Position numbers and translations under genes: made by a program. A stretch of 64,000 bases of DNA from Nageia nagi (taxonomy: Eukaryota; Pinophyta), in contig JBITNC010000001.1 in the NCBI GenBank assembly GCA_050084985.1, positions 161,076,001 through 161,140,000 on the forward strand. Reading direction: 5' to 3'. Of the stretch, positions 47,248 through 60,720 are shown one piece after another. Within the stretch, counting starts at the first letter, position 1. Each line of letters starts with the position of its first letter. The notes under the pieces are model-generated. The model was given only the letters and a program-made list of their open reading frames with translations. It did not search any database and was not told where the DNA came from.

Positions 47248-47866
47248 TATAGACTAAAAATAATGCTTGAATGATAAATTGATGCACTATTTATCTACAG
47301 TGTAATATTGAAGCATATATAAAAAATATGGCATCAAACGAACATGATAATCAATGTACTTTCATCGCATTTGTATTAACATGAAATAATATAGATCATA
47401 CATCCATCAACATAACACACCATAGAAAATGCATGTCGCTAATGACCTAGTAGCATGCCGCTAGCTATGTAAAAGAAGCAGATCTACGAATGGAATAAAA
47501 GATATGCAAAAGCAATATGAAGGTTTTAATAGATCTATGCAAAGGTGGTATTACAAAACACCATTGTTGGTAAAATAAAATGATATTACATGTTTTGGTT
47601 TTTCTCTTTTGATATCTATCGATATCATTTATATTTCCTTTGATATTCTTTTATAACAACATCTTAATCCTCTTTGAGTCTTGGGATCATTATCCATTAC
47701 ATTGTTTGTGGTATCTTTCTTCATATTTGACACTCTTTACATCATATAATAGTCCATGACATTGATTACATTACCTTGGGTACATTTTACCCCTTTTTAA
47801 TAAATATACCTTGATGCAATAAATATGAATTATTAATTAATAATAAATCATATTTAGGAGTCTACA
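47248..47866 (-). repeat. Left (3') LTR of Tat element
   Basis: Starts TATAGACTAAAAATAATGC, where the other LTR has TGTAGACT (terminal G-to-A). Ends GTCTACA. Minus-strand TATA box TATAAAAG at 47648-47655. Purine tract AAAGAGGGGCAAAA (minus, 47867-47880) adjoins. Confidence 0.92.
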
Positions 47867-48439
47867 TTTTGCCCCTCTTTGGAGGTGTGATTGAAGAAAT
47901 GAAATTACATATATAAAAAAGAAGTATAGAAGAATTTTTTGAGAACTTTTAACTCTTTATCCAATACTACCTTGTGATGATGAGGGTCCCTTATTGCCCC
48001 CTTTTAGATTGGTTTCCCCAATAAAAGACCTTGAGTGGTGAAACCAAGACAAAATTGAAAGAATTGTATATTTTGCCCTTTACGATGTTTCTACCATGGA
48101 AGGAACTCTACTACAAAATAGTCTTATGGTCCCATGTCCAATCTTCAAAATAGAAGAGGCTATTTCTCCCTTTACATTGTTCAACCATGAATATGATCAT
48201 TCCATCATGTTTGATACTCAAGAATCTGATGCACTTATGTCCATTCCTTGATACAAAAAAAGGTCGCTTGATTTGAAGTCTACTATCATTGATAAGCACA
48301 CCGTTGATGGGGAATGAATAATATGGCACATTGCTATTGATGAGGAATGAATAGTTGATGACATAGATTTTACATAAATTTCTTTCCTCCTTTTTATGTA
48401 GATACCTGCAAAAGGTGTTAGATATAATCTATATAAAAA

Positions 48440-48990
48440 AATTTTGGATACATAGTGAATTGCATCTTCCATTGATGATGAGTTAATGTTAGTAATCTAC
48501 TTACAGATGCATTATTGATTTATATTTTAAGTGAATGAACTCTCACTAGCTGTATCGATGGCTATCGGTATTCATACATTTTATATCTATGACCTTAAGA
48601 CATTATGCTTTGTATGGTTCAAAAAAACATTATATGGATACATAGCAAGTTGTACCATCCATTAAGGATGAATCAATGTCCACATCTTGCTTACAACTGC
48701 ATCATCGATTTGTCTTTTAAGTGAATGAACTCTCACTAGCTGTATCGATGGCTATTGATGGTCATATGTTTTATGTCTATGAACCTGAGTCATTATGCTT
48801 TGTATGGTTCAAAGAAAAAACCATGTGAATCAACAAGTTGTATCGTCCATTGAGGATGAATCAATATCCACATCTTGCTTATGTTTGCATCATTGATTTG
48901 TCTTTTAAGTGAGTGAACTCTCACTACCCATAACGATGGCTATTAAAGACCTAATGTTTATTTTTCCATTGTTCATAGATATTATACTAT
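48440..48990. repeat. Tandem array in 3' part of Tat element, about 189 bp x 3
   Basis: The landmark gtga(a/g)tgaactctcacta occurs at 48531, 48721 and 48909 (spacing 190 and 188). Flanking blocks (ttaagtgaatgaactc, cgatggctat, tatgctttgtatggttcaaa) repeat in register. Confidence 0.88.
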
Positions 48991-49149
48991 CATAAAATAT
49001 ATAATTTTATTTTTTTATGTAGTTTGTGATGTGCAGGTAGTAATGCACATCTTTAGCTACGTGCAAATAATGAAAGAAAATATATAAATGAAAAATAAAT
49101 AAAAAAATACATGTACCTTGTATGAAATATTCATTATTTTGCAAGATAC

Positions 49150-50060
49150 ATAGCTTCTATCTCACGTAAAGAAGCATTTAAGGTGAATGGCATTGAAGGT
49201 TTTTGTTTCTACTTTGCCATCCTTGGATGATAACTTGTAAGCTCTTGATCCTGTTGCTTCAACTACAACAAATGGGCCTAACCAATTTGGTTCAAATTCT
49301 CCTTTTACTTTATCATTTACAGCTATCTTGTTAATATTTTCTTTTAGTACCAAGTCTCCCACCTTGAATTCCTCTGGTTTGATCTTCTTTCCAAATGCCC
49401 TTTTTAATTTTGCATGATAAGCTTTTTGATGTTTAATTACCTTGATTCTCTTCTCATTAAGTGATTCCAACTATTGTAATCTACCTTTTCTTGCTTCTTC
49501 ATCTGATATATCTCCTTGTAAGGAAATTCGTAAGGATGGCAACTCCAACTCTAATGGCATAATCACCTCATCTTCATAGACTAATAAAAATGATGTTGCC
49601 CCATTAGCTATTCTACTACTGGTTTTGTATGCCCAAAGTGCATAAGGTAACTATTCATACCAATATGCCTTGTATCTATCCCAAGTTTTTGAAAAAATAC
49701 TCTTTAAGATTTTATTTGATGCTTCTGCTTGACCATTTCCTTGAGGTTAATAAACTAAAGAAAATGTTTGAACAAGGTGAAACTTTTTACAAAAGGTTTT
49801 CATGTCCTTACCATTAAAATTTGGCCCATTATCCATAATTAATCTTTGTGGAATCCCAAACTTGGCTATGATATTCTCTATAAAAAATGTAATGATCTTA
49901 TCTTATGTAACAGACTTCATTGGAATGGGCTCAACCCATTTTGTAGTAAACTCTATAGTTGTGATAATGAATTTTTGACCTTCCCTTGAATGTGGATTGA
50001 TAAGCCCAATCAAATCTATGCCCCATGTTGTAAACGACCATCATGAAACTATGGAATTTA
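49150..50060 (-). pseudogene. Integrase of Tat element
   Basis: Minus strand. All three catalytic residues of the core are still readable: Asp in GIDLIG (about 50003-50022), Asp in IMDNGPNF (about 49820-49845) and Glu in NGQAEASNK (about 49720-49747). The open C-terminal part (49162-49470) reads KRAFGKKIKPEEFKVGDLVL, then NWLGPFVVVEATGSRAYKL. A few stops break the core. Confidence 0.9.
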
Positions 50061-50424
50061 GCTCTTACATTGGTTGTTTCTCCAAGTTTGCATGCTTTGA
50101 ACACTATAAGTAGGTTTCAACATGGTTCTTATAGTCCTCTTCCATTGTTGGCCAGTATTACCTAATTCACAAAAGCTTAGTGCATAATGCTTTTGCATAG
50201 AAGTGTCCTCCACACAATGCATCATGTGCTTACTCTAATGTTGTTGCTATTTCATGTTGTGTTAGACATCTCAATAAAGCACCATCAGATGGCCTTATAT
50301 ATAACACTTCACCAATGATCACATACTTAATAGTTGTCCTCTCTAATCTAACTTTTTAATTTCTATCAAAATTTGGTGGAACTATTTGATCTTTCAAATA
50401 ATTATAAATGTCAACATACCATTG

Positions 50425-50965
50425 TTAAGTATCATTCTCTATATCAAGGTGGAATGTATGTATTTTATTTATGTGATCAAGGTAAGAAGGTGTACCAAGC
50501 TTTTGAATCTTGAGAATAGTTTCTTCATCTTCTATCTCAGTAGGTGCTAATGAAGTTGTACTTGCCATTGCATCTACATACCTGTTATTTATCCTTGTAA
50601 TGTTTTGAATATTGTATCTGTGAAACTCATCAAGTAAATCAACAACCACTATCTTATATGGATTTAGCTTTTTATATTTCATATTGTGTGTATCATTAAC
50701 TTGATTTGCCATAAGCTATTAATCACCATAAATCTCCAAATACTTTATTTTCAAAGTGATAGCTTCTTTTAATCCCAAAATTAGAGCTTCATATTCAACC
50801 ATGTTATTGGTGCACTCAAATCCAAGTTTATAAATTATAGGGATTACCTCATTCGTAGGAGACACTAAAATAATACCTTCCCCCACTCCATAAGAACATT
50901 TAGATCCATCAAAATATAGTGTCTAAGTAGTAAGTTCATCTTTCATGTAGCACATAAACTCATTT
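50425..50965 (-). pseudogene. Second RNase H domain (Tat type)
   Basis: Minus strand: LYFDGSKCSYGVGEGIIL (about 50860-50925) and CTNNMVEYEALILGLKEA (about 50770-50825), then an open stretch at 50425-50712 that includes NRYVDAMASTTSLAPTEIED. These are the Asp and Glu blocks of an archaeal-like RNase H. It is followed by the linker to integrase. Confidence 0.88.
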
Positions 50966-51030
50966 GGAATCTTCATTTCATCAGTATCATGCTATTGATG
51001 GCCTTTTGTCAGTACTACACATTGTTGGTG

Positions 51031-51742
51031 TCATGAATCCTCATCATACTCATCTGAGAATTCTTCATGTACCACTATACCATCATTATGAGGGAATCTT
51101 GCTATCAAATATGCGATTACATACCCTTTCATGGATTTTTTCTTTACCACATTGATATCAAATACTTGCAACAACATTAACCATTTAGTAACTCTCCTTA
51201 ATAAATGTTGTTTTGCTACAAGATATTTCAATGGGTTAATTGAGCTAACAACAAATGTAGTGCAATACAAAAGATGATACCTCAATATTTTTATAGCAAA
51301 TAATAATACCAAAATAAAGCTTTTCCATGGGTGTATATCTAGTTTCATAATCAATAAGCATTTTTCTAAGGTAGTAGATTGTCCTTTCTTTATTATCATC
51401 ATCTTTCTAACACAACATTGCCCCCAAGGCATACAATGTGGTTGATATGTAAAGATAAGATAGCTTTGCAAAATTCATAAGCACTAAAATAGGAGGATTT
51501 AACAAGTATTGTTTTATATCCTCAAATGATTTTTGACATTTTTCATCCCATATAAACATGACATCCTTTTTCAACAAATGAGAAAAGGTCCTACATTTAT
51601 CTCCTAGTTGGGAAATGAATCTTCTTATAGAATTGATTTTACCTTGAAGACTCCCTAGTTGCTTGAGATTCCTTGGAATAGGCATGCTTACTATGGCTTT
51701 TACTTTCTTAGGATCCATCTCAATTCCCCTTTTTGAGACCAT
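51031..51742 (-). pseudogene. RT connection and first RNase H of Tat element
   Basis: Two overlapping open pieces in different frames (51407-51742 and 51031-51471) cover GSLQGKINSIRRFISQLGDK and ALGAMLC, then RVTKWLMLLQVFDINVV. The frame changes near 51430. Confidence 0.85.
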
Positions 51743-52410
51743 GAATCCAAGTAGTTTTCTTGAAGTAACACCAAAAGCACATTTTTGAGGTTTGAGTCTA
51801 AGCTTATACCTTTCCAGGATTTGGAATACCTCTTCAAGGAACTCTTAATGGTCTTGGCCTTGTTTCGATTTGACCAAGATATCATCAACATTTATCTCTA
51901 TTAATTTATGAATGTGCTCGTGGAACATGGACACAATATCCCTTTGATAAGTAGTACCTACATTTTTCAATCCAAAAGGCATAACATTCCAACAAAAATT
52001 TCTCCATGGTGTAGTAAAAGCAATCTTATGTTGATCATTTGGATTGATAAATATTTGGTTATATCCCAAAAATTCATCCATAAAAGATAAAGTGTCATGA
52101 GTAACAATACTATCCACAATCATATCAATATTAGGTAATGGAAAATCATCTTTTATACAAGCATGGTTGATATCATGAAAATAAGTACAAACCCTTATTT
52201 CTTCAGTGGGTTTTGTAATAGGAACAATGTTAGCCATCCATTTGAATAGTCACTTAGTTTAATGAACCCAAAATTCAAATATTTCTCTATTTCTTTCTTG
52301 ACTAACAATGCCTTTGAAGGATGCATTTTTCTTAGTTTTTGCTTAATTATATTATCTTCATTTTTAAGTGGTAAATTATGCATAACAAAAGAAGGATCTA
52401 AACTAGACAT
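51743..52410 (-). pseudogene. Reverse transcriptase of Tat element
   Basis: Open parts at 51845-52237 and 52195-52410. Words: ITKPTEEIRVCTYFHDINHA, TPWRNFCWNVMPFGLKN, and IEINVDDILVKSK. The last is the catalytic motif with Asn in place of Tyr (NVDD at 51881-51892; usual YVDD). Both Asp residues are kept. Confidence 0.9.
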
Positions 52411-53294
52411 ATCGGCATAATACCAAGCAAAATTATTTTGATTTTCAATAAATTTATTTTATACCTTTCTTGTTGGGGTGTAGGAAGGGCTGCTCCAAGT
52501 TTTAACAACTTTTTCTCATCACTTGTCCCAATATTAACATTTTATTAGCTCTTTTGTTGGGAATGTTTATTCATCCTTTTTCTATAACAATGAAAGCAAC
52601 TCTTCTAAACCCTATATTTCACTCATATTTTCATATTGTTAAACTTGAAACACTTCATTAAAATTCATTTCTTATCTAAAATATCCATACTCATTGAGAA
52701 TACAACTTAATTTTCATTTTTTATTTGATTTAGGCAATTCTAAATGTGCCTCCAAGTATTCTAAAATATCACATTAGTACTAAAGCAATCAAACTTAAGT
52801 ATAGTATCATAAAGCCATATATCCTCATCAATATCATTAGAAAGTTCAATAAAATTGCATTCTTTTATAAACTTGATAGGTTCCATTGTTTGTTTAGTAT
52901 TTTGATCACTACCCAATCTATTCTTAGTTTTCTAAACTCCTAAAGTAGTGGGAAAAGAAGACATTCCTTGTTCTAATTTACCTAAACCCCCTCTTTTATA
53001 TTTGTAATTTTCTATCATATATTTGTGAACAAAAGGAGATGGAAAGGTGTTACCTATTATGTTTGTCACATGATCCTTTTTTGATGATTATGGGCTAGGT
53101 GATACTATCATTGTAAAACAAGATGCATCATCAGTTCTAATTTTTTCATGCCATTGACGGCCTTCAGGTAGTATGACACATCATTTATGGAATTCAATAG
53201 TAAAAATTTTCAGCCATACCAAATCTTTAACAGATGTAAACAAATCAATATGTTTGATTTTGTATGTTCCCATACCCATTTCTACAATATAAGG
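52411..53294 (-). other. Spacer between protease and reverse transcriptase
   Basis: Decayed sequence inside the Tat element with no motif I can name; in this lineage a linker is expected here. Confidence 0.4.
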
Positions 53295-53774
53295 CTATTT
53301 TTTTGCATTTACCACTAGTGCATCTATTTCTAAAGGTACAATATCATATCTAGGATAGGTCATTGTAAACTCTTCTAAGTCTACTTCATTACACAAAGAA
53401 TATGATTTTGGATCACCAATTACCATATGTACCTCACCTTGATATTCAAATTTTAATCTGCCATGTACTATAGATGGGACTACATCCATATCATGAAGCC
53501 AAGGTCTTCCTAACAACATGTTATGCACAACTTGAAATTGAGTTGCAATAATTCTAACTCCTATTATAACAAAGATTATAGCTATCCCAACTGGATTTTT
53601 AGATGAACTATCATATGCCCTAATTTTGAATGTAGATTCTTTTAAAGGATGTATTTCTATACCTTTTTCTTGAAGTTGTATCAAAAACTTATGAGAACAA
53701 ACATTAACAATTGAGCCATTATCTACCAATGTTATTTTTATCTCCCATCCATCTATCATAGGCATGATAAACAT
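53295..53774 (-). pseudogene. Protease of Tat element
   Basis: 160-codon open stretch. The active site LVDNGSIVN (near 53720) shows Asp-Asn-Gly where Asp-Ser/Thr-Gly is usual. The C-terminal block is MLLGRPWLHDMDVVPS (near 53480-53525). Confidence 0.85.
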
Positions 53775-53899
53775 TCATCAAGTAGTTCTTTACTAAGCTT
53801 TTCAGATCTATAAAAAGAGATTGCATCACATTCTTTAATAGATCTAAGTTTTTCAGAAAATATGGTAGCATAAATATTTGTAGGGTTTGTTTATTTTTT

Positions 53900-55250
53900 T
53901 AATAAAGTATATAATACCTTCCTATGTGTTTCAGATGTATATATGAGATCATACAAACTAATATAGTAGGAGTAGTTTTCAATTACTCAATCATACTAAA
54001 AGTTTTTGGATCAAGTGGAGTACTTGTTTAGTAGTAATTAGATTTAGAATATGTCTTGGATGCCCCTTTCATAATCCAGCACAAAATTATTTATCAAATA
54101 AAACTATATTCACTATTACTTTTGGATCTAAATCTTTCTGATCAATTTCATATCTTCCTTGAGCAATAAGATCGAGAATCGCTACCTCTAATGCTTTGCA
54201 AAAATTTGTAGCATAACCTTTTCTTTTATGATAAGTGTAATAAGCATAAGATTTTCCCATAGGGATACTATCATCTTGTGCTATTTTCTCTAATGGTTTT
54301 AATAAACCTATTTTCATCAAATCTCTCATAATGAGCCTTGGTTAGATTGGAAATTTATACCTTTTTTTCTCTTATGGTAGTTAATCTTATCAATTTAGGT
54401 GGAGAGGTTGGTGTATCAGCCATATTCATTATCTTTTCTTCTTTCTTTGCATATGTTCTTCAATTTTTCTTAGTGTAAGGAGTGTATGTGTACTTTAGAT
54501 CTCTTAAATCAAGCAATACTTCCTCTTTTTGTAACAACTCTTATACTAATACTCCAAATCCAATATTGTTTTTACTTGGATCATGCAAGTTAATGATTTG
54601 GAAAAATAGAATCTCTATATATACCATAAGTTTTAATTTCATCCAATTTAATACAAATAGATTGCCATACCTTTTTTAACCTTGGAATATACTTCTCTAA
54701 GGTTTCACTGTTTCCTTGATGCATAGTGCATAACTCTATAATAGTTCCTTTCTCTTTAATATTATGCATGTATTGACCCACAAATGCTTTGATCAATGAC
54801 TTGAATGAATTAATTGATCCCCTTGGAAAATTGTAGAACCATTAACTAGCATCACCTTTTAAACTCCTTGGGAAAAATTTAGCCATCAATATTTCCTCTT
54901 ATCCCAATTTCAACAAGCACTCCTCCTGAAAGCTAATAAGATGTTGCTTTGGGTCTTGTTCGCCTCTAGACATCTCCAACTTGGGGCCCTTATGATCAAG
55001 TGGTAGCGGATAATTGTGAATATTCTTTGATAAGGGTGAGGTGAATACACCATCATAATCTTCTTCTCTTTGTTGTAATTTCTTACTATTCTCAAGATTG
55101 GTTAACCTAGTAGCTATTGTTGGATTTGGAACTAATTGTGAACTACTACCTGAATTCTATATTGAGGCCATTGTACTATGTAGAGATGCCAATTCTTTTT
55201 TCAATTGCACTACAATTTATTCCATGTTTACACTATTGATGATGTAGAAA
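53900..55250 (-). pseudogene. Gag of Tat element
   Basis: Two open pieces: 54590-54796 (FVGQYMHNIKEKGTIIELCT; retrotransposon gag core) and 54087-54329, with YYTYHKRKGYATNFCKAL, a decayed zinc-binding block of the type YCxYHxxxGHxTxxC. The remainder to about 55250 is broken. Confidence 0.75.
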
Positions 55251-55349
55251 CAGTCTATGCATACTGCAAATGATATATATCTTTTACAAAAATCTTAATA
55301 GATCATACTGGTAGGGTAAGATTAATTAAGATAGTCAAGTTCACCAAAA

Positions 55350-55969
55350 TGTAGACTAAAAATAATGCCTTAATGATAAATCAATGCACTATTTTTCTAC
55401 TATGTAATATTGAAGTATATATTAGAAATATGGCATCAAATGAATATAATAATCAATGTACCTGCATCTCATTTGCATCAACATGAAATAATATAGATCA
55501 TACATCCATTATCATAACACACCATAGAAAATGCACATTGCCAACGGCCTAGAAGCACATCGTTAGCTATGTAAAAGAAGCAGATCTACAAATGGAATAA
55601 AAGATATGCAAAAGAGAGATGAAGAGTTTAATAGATTTATGCAAAGGTGGTGTTACAAAAAACCATTATTGTTTAGATAGAATGATATTGCATGTTTTGG
55701 TTTCTCTCTCTTGATATATATCGATATCATTTATGTTACCTTCGATATTCTTTTATAGCAACATCTTAATCATCTTTGACTCTTGTGATCATTATCCATT
55801 ACATTGTTTGTGGTTTCTTTCTTGATATTTGACATTCTTTACATCATATAATGGTCCATTACATTGATTACATTACCTTGGGTACATTTTACCCCTGTTT
55901 TAATAAATATCCTTTGATGCAATAAATATGAATTATTAATTAATAATAAATCATATTTAGGCATCTACA
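55350..55969 (-). repeat. Right (5') LTR of Tat element
   Basis: TGTAGACTAAAAATAATGC to GCATCTACA, matching 47248-47866 throughout. Minus-strand TATA box TATAAAAG at 55750-55757. Next to it, on the minus strand, TTTTGGTGAACTTGAC (55334-55349) is the probable primer site; I cannot name its tRNA. Confidence 0.92.
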
Positions 55970-58439
55970 CTCACATACACACATATACATATTCATATTT
56001 TCTCTCTCTCTCTTTTTTTTTTTTTAATTCTTGGGTTTAGAATTGAGCAAAGAATATGATGAACATGTAATATTTTCACTCAAAATCATACTCAAGTAAC
56101 ACCTCATTCTTGACTGCTTCAAGATTATTAAGAGTGAAAGTTTGTATGAGTCCACAAGAACCCTAAATATACAATAGTTATGTCTATTTATCATACTAAG
56201 TTTCAAAAATTTCACATGGAAAGGTTAATAAAATCAACTAGGATATAAATTTCATAAACTATTTCTTTTATAATAGTAATAAATCTTAAGTATATTGTTA
56301 TAATAGTATGGAAGTGAATATGAGTAATGTATGTGTACCTTGATGAGTTGTCAGAATACAATCTTACACTCAATCAAAATGGAAAGATTGGAAAACACAA
56401 TGTGAAATGGTATGGTAACACATTGGGTAAAAATTTATCATAGCCATTTTGGAATGAAATTGTATCATTTTTCAAACTAGCCTATTAATCTTGTATCTAT
56501 CCTGAGTTGTCACATAATGGTCACTAAATGTAGGAAGTTAAAATCTAGGGAAACACATCCAATAGCCAAGTAACACTTAAGAAAGTTACAAATAATTATA
56601 ATTTTTGAGTAAAATAATTTTATTTTTAAATTTTGGGAATATTTGATTTTTTAGGAATTTTAGAATATTCAATTTTTAATATTTTTAGAATATTTGTTTT
56701 TTTTTTTGGAATTTTTATGGAGAAGACTCAAAATGATATACAACTTGTGAATACTGCTGTAATATAGATTTTTTGTGAATAATCCAACCACTTAGAGATA
56801 AATGATAGTAATAGGTGGTCTCAATCGAAGATAAGTAGGTCCATAACTAAGTATAGATGCTTAGAAATGAATAAATATGAAACAAATGGTAGAAGTTTTT
56901 ATATGGGTGGTGGTACAAATTTTGGTTTAAACTTCTTTATTAGCCTTTTAGGTTTAGTAGAAGAAGTAAACATTAAATTTGAGGTTTTGGGAAGTAAAAG
57001 AAAGGATGGTACATATGTGGTAATTAATGAAGAAGGTGGAAGTGGAATAGATGGTAACGGTAAAGTACTCCATATGAACTTATTTTATAATGGAAATGAA
57101 ATGATTCCCATGGTATTAAAATGTATAAAGATGATGTAATTAAATCTTTTGATGGGTGATGTTGATTGTTACTATACTTGGTTTGTCTTCTTGCGTCAAA
57201 ACATTGGATAATTAGCATAAATCAAGATTTTGAGCACATTGGATTATTAGAAGAATAATTTTTGCTAAACAAAGAACTATAATCATAAATAATCATGTCA
57301 TTCAATGATTTGACTTGATTAGTAATAATATCATTTTGTGAAACTGAATGTCCTATAAACTTGACCTTAGTTTTTGTAATGCAATTCATAAGAATATTGG
57401 TCTTTTCATGAGGCCAATGTAGGTAGAAAAAGTGTAACAATTATAGTTCTAACTCTTATTCTATCCATATTCCTTACAATGTGATCACAAATCTTGAGTC
57501 ATTTATTTTGATTTACCATGTATATTACATGTGATTTTCAAAAACTTTCATGACTATAATTTGATGTACTTATTTTGGCAAAGCCAAGAAATGAGTGATA
57601 AGTGTGAAAGGAGTTTAATAAATTAATATCATGTATGTATCTTCATTACATATGTCTATGAAATACTAGGCCATATAATCAAATTGATGTTGAGTTTGAG
57701 TTATTACTTCTCTTCTTACCATTATGAGGTATCTATCTTGATTAGTGCAGGGAGGCAAATATGGAAATATAGACTTCATTCAAGAAAATATATTTCTATG
57801 CATTTGTATTCTCCACTCTATTCTAAAATGATGATGTATGAATGTTATTGAAAATCATATACCAATTTTTGATGACATAAATTTCCCATAAAATGATTTA
57901 TCCATTTTAAATATAAATTTAGATAAATTGGGTCATGAATTGCATAATATAGCAACTAATTCTGAATATAGAAATCTAATATAATCCTTGGTGCTACATT
58001 AGGCCAAATTAAATAGAATAAATTTATCATTTTAAGTTGTTCTTCATAGTTTATAAAATATACAATTTTGTTTAAATAAATGTCAACATTATCTCCTTTG
58101 ACTTGCAATTGTCATCCAATATCTCTACCTTTATGAAATTTTAATGCTATGGTTTTTTGTATATCTTTAGGTAATCATGAATAGTTTTTAAGTTCTATAG
58201 AATAAAAATATGTTAGAATCATAATAGCTCTATCTCCTAAATACCTAGACTTTTGGAGCCATGAAATTTATTGAATGCTCCTTTTTTTAGATGGAATATA
58301 TATGCCCTTATTGGTCTTTGCCATAGTAATATGTTCAATATATTTTGATTATATAAATATATGAATAAATAACTCTATACATTAAAATAAAAAATCATTT
58401 ATAAGTATAAAAAGGAAAAATATACATGACATTAATTAG
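55970..58439. other. No certain gene; T- and TC-rich start
   Basis: A TC run and T run lie at 56000-56026. The 90-codon plus-strand frame 56867-57139 is open and glycine-rich (MGGGTNFG, NEEGGSGIDGNGKV) but matches nothing I know. The right part may be the 3' end of the next Tat element, whose LTR I could not define. Confidence 0.3.
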
Positions 58440-59320
58440 TTCACATTATTTATTTCCTTCCATATCAACTAAATGATATGCCCTTGAGCCAAATTTTCTT
58501 TTAACAATATATGGTACTATCCAATTAGGGGAAAATTTAGCATTAAGTTGGCATTCTAGATGTGAACTTTGATGATTTTAGTTATGTACCAAATCCCCTA
58601 CATTGAATTCATATATTTTTTTCCTTTTTATGAAAATCACATTTTATATGATTTTGGAAGGTAAGCATATATTCTAATGCAAGCACTCGTCTTTCGTCTA
58701 GTAGTAAAAATTGATCGAGACATGCTTGGCGAGTTGTTTCATCAATGATATAATCTTGTAAGGAAATACTAAGAGAAGGTATTTCAATTTCAAGAGTTAA
58801 AACTACCTTTGACCCATAAATAAAAGAGAAATTAGTTTCTGTTATAGGTGTTCTAATACTTGTGCGATATGCTCATAAGGCATGTGGAATTCTAATATGC
58901 TAGTCTTTGTAGCAATTATTAACCATTTAAGTAAGATGTTTTAGATAGTTTTATTCATGGCCTCATATTTTCCATGAATTTAGGATAATATGGTGTTGAA
59001 AAACTAATTATAATATGATATCCTTTACATAAGGCTTTCACTTCTTTATTCATAAATTTTTTACCATTATCCTTGATGATTTGGGCAAGAATACTGAAAC
59101 AACATATGATATAATATTCTATGAATTTTGCTATTTTTTATCCTTTCCTTGAAATCATGGGTACAAATTCAACTCATTTAGTGAAGTATTTTGAGGCTTT
59201 CACTATGAACTTATGCCCTACAAATGAAGTAGGATATATTTATCCTATTAAATCTAAATCCCATTTCGAGAATGGTCATAGAGATTGTATAGGTTGCAAT
59301 GCTTGTGATGGTTGAGTAAA
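58440..59320 (-). pseudogene. Integrase of second Tat element
   Basis: Minus strand: PFSKWDLDLIG with the first catalytic Asp (about 59240-59275), KDNGKKFMN with the second (about 59050-59080), and, after a frameshift, GKYEAMNKT in the place of the catalytic Glu block (near 58960). The C-terminal part reads ETTRQACLDQFLLLDERRVL (about 58680-58740), then SPNWIVPYIVKRKFGSRAYH near 58480-58540. Confidence 0.8.
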
Positions 59321-60208
59321 TAATATAGAATGTTATTGATATTTAAAATATTTATTGACATATTCAAAATAATCATGTTCCATAATGGGCTAATAATAAC
59401 CCATACGCATTAAATTTTTTGTGATACTAGGGCCACTAAAATATGCTCCACATCTTCCATTGACTGCACAAGAAATTACACTTTGTGAATCTACCCATTC
59501 AAGGCATCTAAGTAGTATTCCATAAAAGATCATTTGGTAAAGTATATATCATAGCATACAATATTGATATGCTTTTATATTAAATGCTTTTAAATTGATT
59601 TCATTAAGTCATGAGATAAAACACCATGTTTTAAAAAATCAACTAGTTGTACATGCCATAAATCTTTATCTTCAATGGCAATATATAGAACCACATGACT
59701 TGTATTATCACATTCTAATGAGAATTGTGAATTTTGGATTACTTCTATGTGAATAACCTATCAATGAGGGTTCTCAGATATTAACAATCCACTCAATGAC
59801 ATGGCATTGATGAATCTATTTATAGACCATGAGTTGCTTCTATTTCATATATTTTAGATGACTCTAAAAAACTTTCTACCATTTTTTTAGAGTTTTAAAG
59901 TAGAGGTTCATTACATTGGAATGTTTGTGAATAGATATATAGTAGTACCTACAATTGTTTTGGAAACAATTTGCTATGTCTAGTGGCTATAGGAGTTGCA
60001 TTTCTATGAAATATGAGAAGAGAGTGACTGCTTCACTCTCATAAAAATAGTTTTTTGTATGCAAATTATATTTGCAATTTTGGATTTGATATGATATTGA
60101 ATATGTAAATCTTTAATTGATAGATGATGTAAAGGTGCTCGGAGCCTGATAATCCCTCTTTTTTTATTAATATAATTTACCATTAATAAAAAAAAGAGGT
60201 TCTTTACA

Positions 60209-60451
60209 TTAAAAGATTTCTTTTAATTGATTCACAATTAGTAATGAATCATGAATAAGTTTAATACTTTTTAATTTTAATTTTATGGCTATTTTTGAAG
60301 CTAAGATTAAAGCTTCATATTTAGCATTATTGTTTATGCAAGGAAAATTAAGTTTAAAAGAACATGGTATGGCAACTCCTTGAGGTGTAATAAACACAAC
60401 ATCAACACCTACTCCTTGTTCACAACAAGACCCATCAAAATGAATTACCAT
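60209..60451 (-). pseudogene. Second RNase H domain of second Tat element
   Basis: An 80-codon open stretch: VIHFDGSCCEQGVGVDVVFI and NNNAKYEALILASKIA. The usual AEYEAL block has Lys for Glu here, probably removing one catalytic residue. Confidence 0.88.
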
Positions 60452-60715
60452 ATCCCAAATTTCTTAAGGTTCAATTAGAATTTCTATTTAATCTAATTGA
60501 AAGACACTTTCATCTGGTAATTCAATTATAAGAGATTTATCATTTTATAATGGTACTTCAAGAAAATGATCAACTATGAATTATCCTTTAATTGATTTAT
60601 GAATAATGAATTTTAAGTCAAATTATATTAAATGCATAATCCATTTAGATGTTCTTGTATTTTGATATGTTTTGTTCACCATATATTTAAGTGGATCTAC
60701 CTTAGCAATGACGTA

Positions 60716-60720
60716 TGTAG
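60716..60720. repeat. Target-site duplication TGTAG, left copy
   Basis: Repeated at 61484-61488 after the solo LTR. Confidence 0.88.

Larger units (their letters stand above)
47248..55969 (-). mobile_element. Tat-type Ty3/gypsy element with both LTRs
   Basis: Minus-strand element, 8.7 kb, with LTRs at 47248-47866 and 55350-55969 (619 and 620 bp). Domain order is gag, protease, reverse transcriptase, RNase H, second RNase H, integrase. The second RNase H domain after the normal one (FDGSKC and NNMVEYEALI) is the mark of the Tat lineage. A tandem repeat array lies in the 3' untranslated part, also known from this lineage. I could not find a matching 5-bp target duplication. Confidence 0.9.

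Noticed and set aside
56867-57139. 90-codon glycine-rich open frame as a gene
   Set aside because: No known domain, no partner copy in the window, no promoter or context, and the AT-rich surroundings make chance frames of this size likely.
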